From Tunturiibacter empetritectus (GTDB lineage: Bacteria; Acidobacteriota; Terriglobia; Terriglobales; Acidobacteriaceae), in assembly GCF_013410875.1 (NCBI RefSeq), contig NZ_JACCCU010000002.1, positions 434,001-498,000 of the forward strand: DNA of 64,000 nucleotides. Reading direction: 5' to 3'. The stretch's first letter is position 1; every line of letters begins with the position of its first letter. Both the position numbers and the translations under genes were made by a program. The notes under the pieces are model-generated. The model worked only from the letters and a program-made list of their open reading frames with translations, searched no databases and was not told the DNA's origin. Below, piece by piece: positions 60,580-64,000 of the stretch.

Positions 60580-61971
60580 CTACTTCACAAGCGAGGGCAG
60601 ATCGACGATGTTGTGCCCATCGTGATACACCGCGAAGATCCTCTGCGTGTTGCCGATGTCAACCAGCGGATCCGCGTCCAGCACCAGCAGATCGGCACGC
60701 TTGCCGACCTCAATCGTTCCGCGATCGGTCGCATGCAGCAGCTTCGCATTTCCTCCCGTAGCCGCTGTAATAGTCTGTAGAGGAGTAAGCCCCGCCTTCA
60801 CCATCAAAGCAAGCTCGTGATGTTCCGCAAACCCTGGAATGCGTCCCGGTAACGCGCCCGAGTCCGTTCCGAACCCAACACTCACGCCGGCATCAAACAA
60901 CTTTTTCAAGTTCTGCTGCCCCACGTCGAAGTCCTTCTTATGCTGCGCCGTCTGCGGATCCTGACCGATCTTCTCCCCATACCCCGGCGCGCTGAACTTC
61001 GCCAACAGCTTCGGACCCGCGGCCTGCTGAAAGAAGGTCGTCTTCATGAAAGCAGGATCGTCCGCATAGATATAAGCCGACTCATCCACCGTAAACGTAG
61101 GGACATACCAGACACGATGCTGCTTCATCGCCCGCACAAACGCATCATCCACCACTTGGTCCCGAACAGAATGCGCGAGCACATCCACACCATCCGCTAC
61201 AAGCTGCTTCGCATCCTCCAACGCATACTCGTGCGCGGCCACACGCACATGCCGCTTATGCGCCTCGTCAATCACGGCCTTGTAGATCTCCGGCGTCATC
61301 TCCGGTGACTTGCCATGCAGCTTGTCCACCCAGATCTTGATGATGTCCACACGCTGTGCCGCCATCTCATCGACAGCCCGTCTCGCCTCCTTCTCCGTTG
61401 CCGGACGATAGATCTGATCCGCGGCCGCAGGCAGCGGAGGCGCCCCCTCCGGCACTCCAATCCCCCTCCCAGCAGTAAAGATCGAAGCACCGCCCAATCG
61501 TCCCGCCTGCTGTTCATCCCGCAACACAAACACCAGATCGCGATTCAAGCCCAGCGACAGGATCGCAGTCACACCGTATCGCTCATACTGCTTCAGCTGC
61601 GCGGTGACATTCTCCCGCGTATACCCGGCAGCAGAAGACTCCGCATCGTCCACCAGCAAACCCAGGTGCGAGTGGGCGCTGATCAGCCCCGGCATCACCG
61701 TCTTTCCCGTCAGATCCCGAACCTGCGCTCCCGCCGGCGCAGCCATCTCGCCGCCACCAATCTGCTCAATCTTTCCATTCCGCAGCAGCAACGAAACATG
61801 CTCCCGCGGCGCCGCACCCGTGCCGTCAATCACCCGCGCGTTCCGCAGCACCACTACCTGCTGCGCCGGAGACTGCCTCCCAGGCACGTTCGACGCAGCT
61901 CCCTGCTGCGCAAGCGCGACGGAACCGCCTAAAGAAAAAGTAATCAGAACAAACTTCATCCGCAGAGTCAT
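60580..61971 (-). CDS. secreted amidohydrolase
   Basis: A 463-residue metal-dependent hydrolase of the amidohydrolase superfamily with a signal peptide (FVLITFSLGGSVALA). Metal ligands: H100 and H102 in PGLISAHSHLGL, a Lys in VDIIKIWVDKL, HEYALEDAK, LAHSVRDQ and the Asp in VGFGTDSGALPG. The small beta sandwich uses residues 38-70 and the C-terminus (GTIEVGKRADLLVLDADPL). It may be an imidazolonepropionase- or prolidase-like enzyme; the substrate is unknown. Located in the periplasm. Confidence 0.9.
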   Translation of the reverse strand: MTLRMKFVLITFSLGGSVALAQQGAASNVPGRQSPAQQVVVLRNARVIDGTGAAPREHVSLLLRNGKIEQIGGGEMAAPAGAQVRDLTGKTVMPGLISAHSHLGLLVDDAESSAAGYTRENVTAQLKQYERYGVTAILSLGLNRDLVFVLRDEQQAGRLGGASIFTAGRGIGVPEGAPPLPAAADQIYRPATEKEARRAVDEMAAQRVDIIKIWVDKLHGKSPEMTPEIYKAVIDEAHKRHVRVAAHEYALEDAKQLVADGVDVLAHSVRDQVVDDAFVRAMKQHRVWYVPTFTVDESAYIYADDPAFMKTTFFQQAAGPKLLAKFSAPGYGEKIGQDPQTAQHKKDFDVGQQNLKKLFDAGVSVGFGTDSGALPGRIPGFAEHHELALMVKAGLTPLQTITAATGGNAKLLHATDRGTIEVGKRADLLVLDADPLVDIGNTQRIFAVYHDGHNIVDLPSLVK

Positions 61972-62044
61972 GGTGAACTTTTAGATGCAAACATCAAAGC
62001 GAAGGTACTAGGCTCTTGAAGCAACCTCTTCTCGTAACCAGGTA

Positions 62045-62626
62045 TTACAGCTCCAGCTCCCGCCGCTCCCGCCAAAGCCGATACAGCCCCCACGCCGCCA
62101 CCGAGCAGTTATCCACGATCGTACCCTCGAGAATCATCGCCTCGAACTCCACCACGCTCACCCGCTTCACCACCAAATCGCTCTCCTCAGCATCCGGGTC
62201 GGCCTTGCCTATCGTCAGCCCCTCAGCCAAAAACACATACTGCCTCTGGTTCATCACTCCATACGCAATCTGTAGCGTCGACAGAAGCGTCATACGCTCG
62301 GCCGTCAGTCCGGTCTCCTCCCGCAGCTCTCCCCGAGCCAACTCCTCCGGCACCACCTCGGCCAACTCCCACCCGCCCTGCGGTAGCTCCCAATGCCGCG
62401 CCCCCACCGTGTACCGGAACTGCTCAATCAGATATACAAACTCACCCTCCGCTCCCACCTCCAGCGGAATCACAATGCAAGCCGGATCCTTATCGACGAC
62501 CCCATAGATCCCCCGCTTACCATTCGCCCGTTCGATCACATCTTCGCGCACCCTGGTCCACGGATTCCGATAGACCTCCCGGCTGCTAATTGTCTTTATC
62601 GCCACGACACCCCCGTCCACCACCAC
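62045..62626 (-). CDS. NUDIX hydrolase, ADP-ribose pyrophosphatase type
   Basis: A ~193-residue Nudix protein. The box is QGGWELAEVVPEELARGELR EETGL, and YLIEQFRYTVGARHWELPQG is the preceding strand typical of ADPR pyrophosphatases. The N-terminus SREVYRNPWTRVREDVIERA also fits. The start is uncertain: GTG 62626 overlaps the upstream stop (TGAGTG), with GTG 62605 an alternative. It follows the CocE/NonD gene immediately, so they probably share a transcript. Confidence 0.88.
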   Translation of the reverse strand: MVVDGGVVAIKTISSREVYRNPWTRVREDVIERANGKRGIYGVVDKDPACIVIPLEVGAEGEFVYLIEQFRYTVGARHWELPQGGWELAEVVPEELARGELREETGLTAERMTLLSTLQIAYGVMNQRQYVFLAEGLTIGKADPDAEESDLVVKRVSVVEFEAMILEGTIVDNCSVAAWGLYRLWRERRELEL

Positions 62627-64000
62627 TCAGTCCCCGTCAGGAACCGAAAACTCCAGATGCGACGGATACTCCCCCGATCCATAGATCGTCACCGTCTGCT
62701 TCTGGTATGCGCTCGAGGGAGCCGTCATGATATTCGGCACAAACGTCTGCGGGTTCCGATCGTACAGAGGAAACCAGCTGGACTGCACCTCCACCATCAT
62801 CTTGTGCCCCTTCAAAAAAGTATGATCCGCCCCATGCAGACTCCACCTGAACTCAGTCACCTTTCCCGGCGTCAAAGCCTCTGGCGTCTCAAAGCTCTTC
62901 TGATACCGCCCGCGAAAGATCTCATCCACAATCATCAACTGATACCCCGCCATCGGCGCCGGCGCATCGTCCGGATAAACATCGATCAACTTCACCACAA
63001 AGTCACCATCTGTCCCTGTCGTCGAAGCAAACAGATCCGCGACGACATCTCCCGTCACAGTGACATCCTTCTCCAGGACCGGCGATGAAAAGTTCGCCAA
63101 ATCCTTCCGCCCACTTACAAACCTCTGATCCTCCACCAGCCACGTCCGCCACTTCGATCCATCTCCATACGTCGATTGAATGGGCCGATTCCGATACGGC
63201 ACAGGATTCGCGGGATCTGCGTTGTAGCTGGCCGCAGCCTTCCCGGCAGCCGCAGGCGTATCCCTCGACAACCCTCCATCAGCATTCAAAAACAGCTTCG
63301 CCTCTCTGAACCCCTGCTTCGGAGGCCACGCCTCATACCGCTCCCACTTATTTACCCCAGTCCGGAAGCTCGCCACGCCCGTCAGGTCAAACCCGCCGCG
63401 CCCCTTCAAATACCTCTCAAAGAAAGGAGCCTCCATCGTCTTCCTGTACTGATCCCCAGTAGCCGCTCCAAAATCCAGCACCCCAAGATGCCGCGTCGTC
63501 GGCCCCCACCCACCATGGTTCCACGGCCCCAGCACCATGAACACCTCATCGTTCGCATCATGCGGCTTCAACGCGGCATACTCCGCCTGCGTCCCCCACA
63601 TATCCTCCTGATCCCACCATCCACCTACCTCAAGTGTCGGCACCTCCACCTTCGTCAGATGCCTCTCCACCGCCATATCCTGCCAGAACTTCGTATAAGC
63701 AGGCTGCGTCAGAAATATCTTCGCCGTCGGCAGGTTCTCCATCTTCACCGCATCGGCAGCCCCGGCAAAGTTCACATGGTGCAAAAAGAAATCGAAGGTG
63801 TCTTCCTTGCTCTCAACCCGCGCATCCGTCTTTTGTGCCTCTAACTGTTGCACATAGTCAAAGCCATACGTCTCGCGAAACGCCCCGTTATGAAAAAAAT
63901 CGTCTCCCATCCAAACATTCGTCATCGGAGCCTGCGGCGAAATTGCCTTCACCGCCGGGTGCGCCTCAATCCCCGCCGACATCGCCAAAAACCCCGGATA
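62627..64000 (-). CDS. CocE/NonD family hydrolase (5' truncated)
   Basis: At least 457 residues; the frame is open to the window edge (YPGFLAMSAGIEAHPAV), just after where the family has its G-x-S-Y-x-G nucleophile, so the Ser is outside. Visible parts: VPTLEVGGWWDQEDMWGTQ (Asp region), MVLGPWNHGGWGP (catalytic His), and the C-terminal jelly-roll domain (KDVTVTGDVVADLFASTTG, FLKGHKMMVEVQSSWFPLYD). These are acyl-ester or X-Pro-type peptidases. The last gene of the window on this strand, coupled to NUDIX. Confidence 0.9.
   Translation of the reverse strand, partial: YPGFLAMSAGIEAHPAVKAISPQAPMTNVWMGDDFFHNGAFRETYGFDYVQQLEAQKTDARVESKEDTFDFFLHHVNFAGAADAVKMENLPTAKIFLTQPAYTKFWQDMAVERHLTKVEVPTLEVGGWWDQEDMWGTQAEYAALKPHDANDEVFMVLGPWNHGGWGPTTRHLGVLDFGAATGDQYRKTMEAPFFERYLKGRGGFDLTGVASFRTGVNKWERYEAWPPKQGFREAKLFLNADGGLSRDTPAAAGKAAASYNADPANPVPYRNRPIQSTYGDGSKWRTWLVEDQRFVSGRKDLANFSSPVLEKDVTVTGDVVADLFASTTGTDGDFVVKLIDVYPDDAPAPMAGYQLMIVDEIFRGRYQKSFETPEALTPGKVTEFRWSLHGADHTFLKGHKMMVEVQSSWFPLYDRNPQTFVPNIMTAPSSAYQKQTVTIYGSGEYPSHLEFSVPDGD

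Overview
The window reads as chromosomal DNA from a member of the Acidobacteriota, class Terriglobia (the Granulicella / Edaphobacter / Terriglobus group). This is inferred from content, not from a search: a very GC- and C-rich coding style, an acidobacterial-type duplicated orphan FtsX permease (ADOP), several acidobacterial VWA proteins, a DUF6321 protein, a UbiA-type prenyltransferase, and a BamA/SurA-like/TamB outer-membrane block that implies a diderm cell. No rRNA, tRNA, CRISPR array, transposase or phage gene was seen.

Layout. 1-9.5 kb: the end of a DUF6600-like protein with a Q/P-rich tail, a VWA/HxlR/SDR divergent cluster, YjbQ, a CTNC-motif permease, recO, a ferredoxin, NUDIX, an inositol monophosphatase and DUF4242. 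9.5-12 kb: a VWA protein coupled to moaE, with moaD upstream; this segment is packed with dispersed repeats. 12-18 kb: HD hydrolase, GlxA-type regulator, DUF6321, a diguanylate cyclase, a DHFR-like reductase, a zinc-finger protein beside a small membrane ORF, and DUF488. 18-24 kb: lon, pheA, two small stress-type genes, ubiA and a triple-BON protein. 24-33 kb: tamB, a SurA-like chaperone and a large bamA in one operon, the envelope-assembly block. 33-46 kb: a ThiF/MoeB-type E1 enzyme, an ECF sigma factor with its partner, ADOP, an APC permease, two AhpD-like paralogues, a broken chloramphenicol acetyltransferase gene, an alpha/beta hydrolase, a likely structured RNA, aroK and an AI-2E-type transporter. 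46-54 kb: rsmE, a second permease, the heat-shock set hrcA-grpE-dnaJ, a cysteine-free Mrp ATPase and a thioesterase. 54-64 kb: TPR, a MoxR-like AAA ATPase with a VWA partner, a COG4280-type membrane protein with a small companion, an AsmA-like protein, a secreted amidohydrolase, NUDIX and the C-terminal part of a CocE/NonD hydrolase.

The most striking feature is a dense set of dispersed short repeats (at least six families, called A-F here, plus an AC-rich element). They fill most large intergenic gaps and have also entered reading frames: they encode a tail of about 100 residues on MoaE, an internal segment of the ThiF/MoeB-like enzyme and a loop in RsmE. Other notable points are two genes that appear to start with CTG, a cysteine-free Mrp, a MoaD whose Gly-Gly is not C-terminal, a twice-frameshifted cat pseudogene, and a candidate noncoding RNA upstream of aroK.
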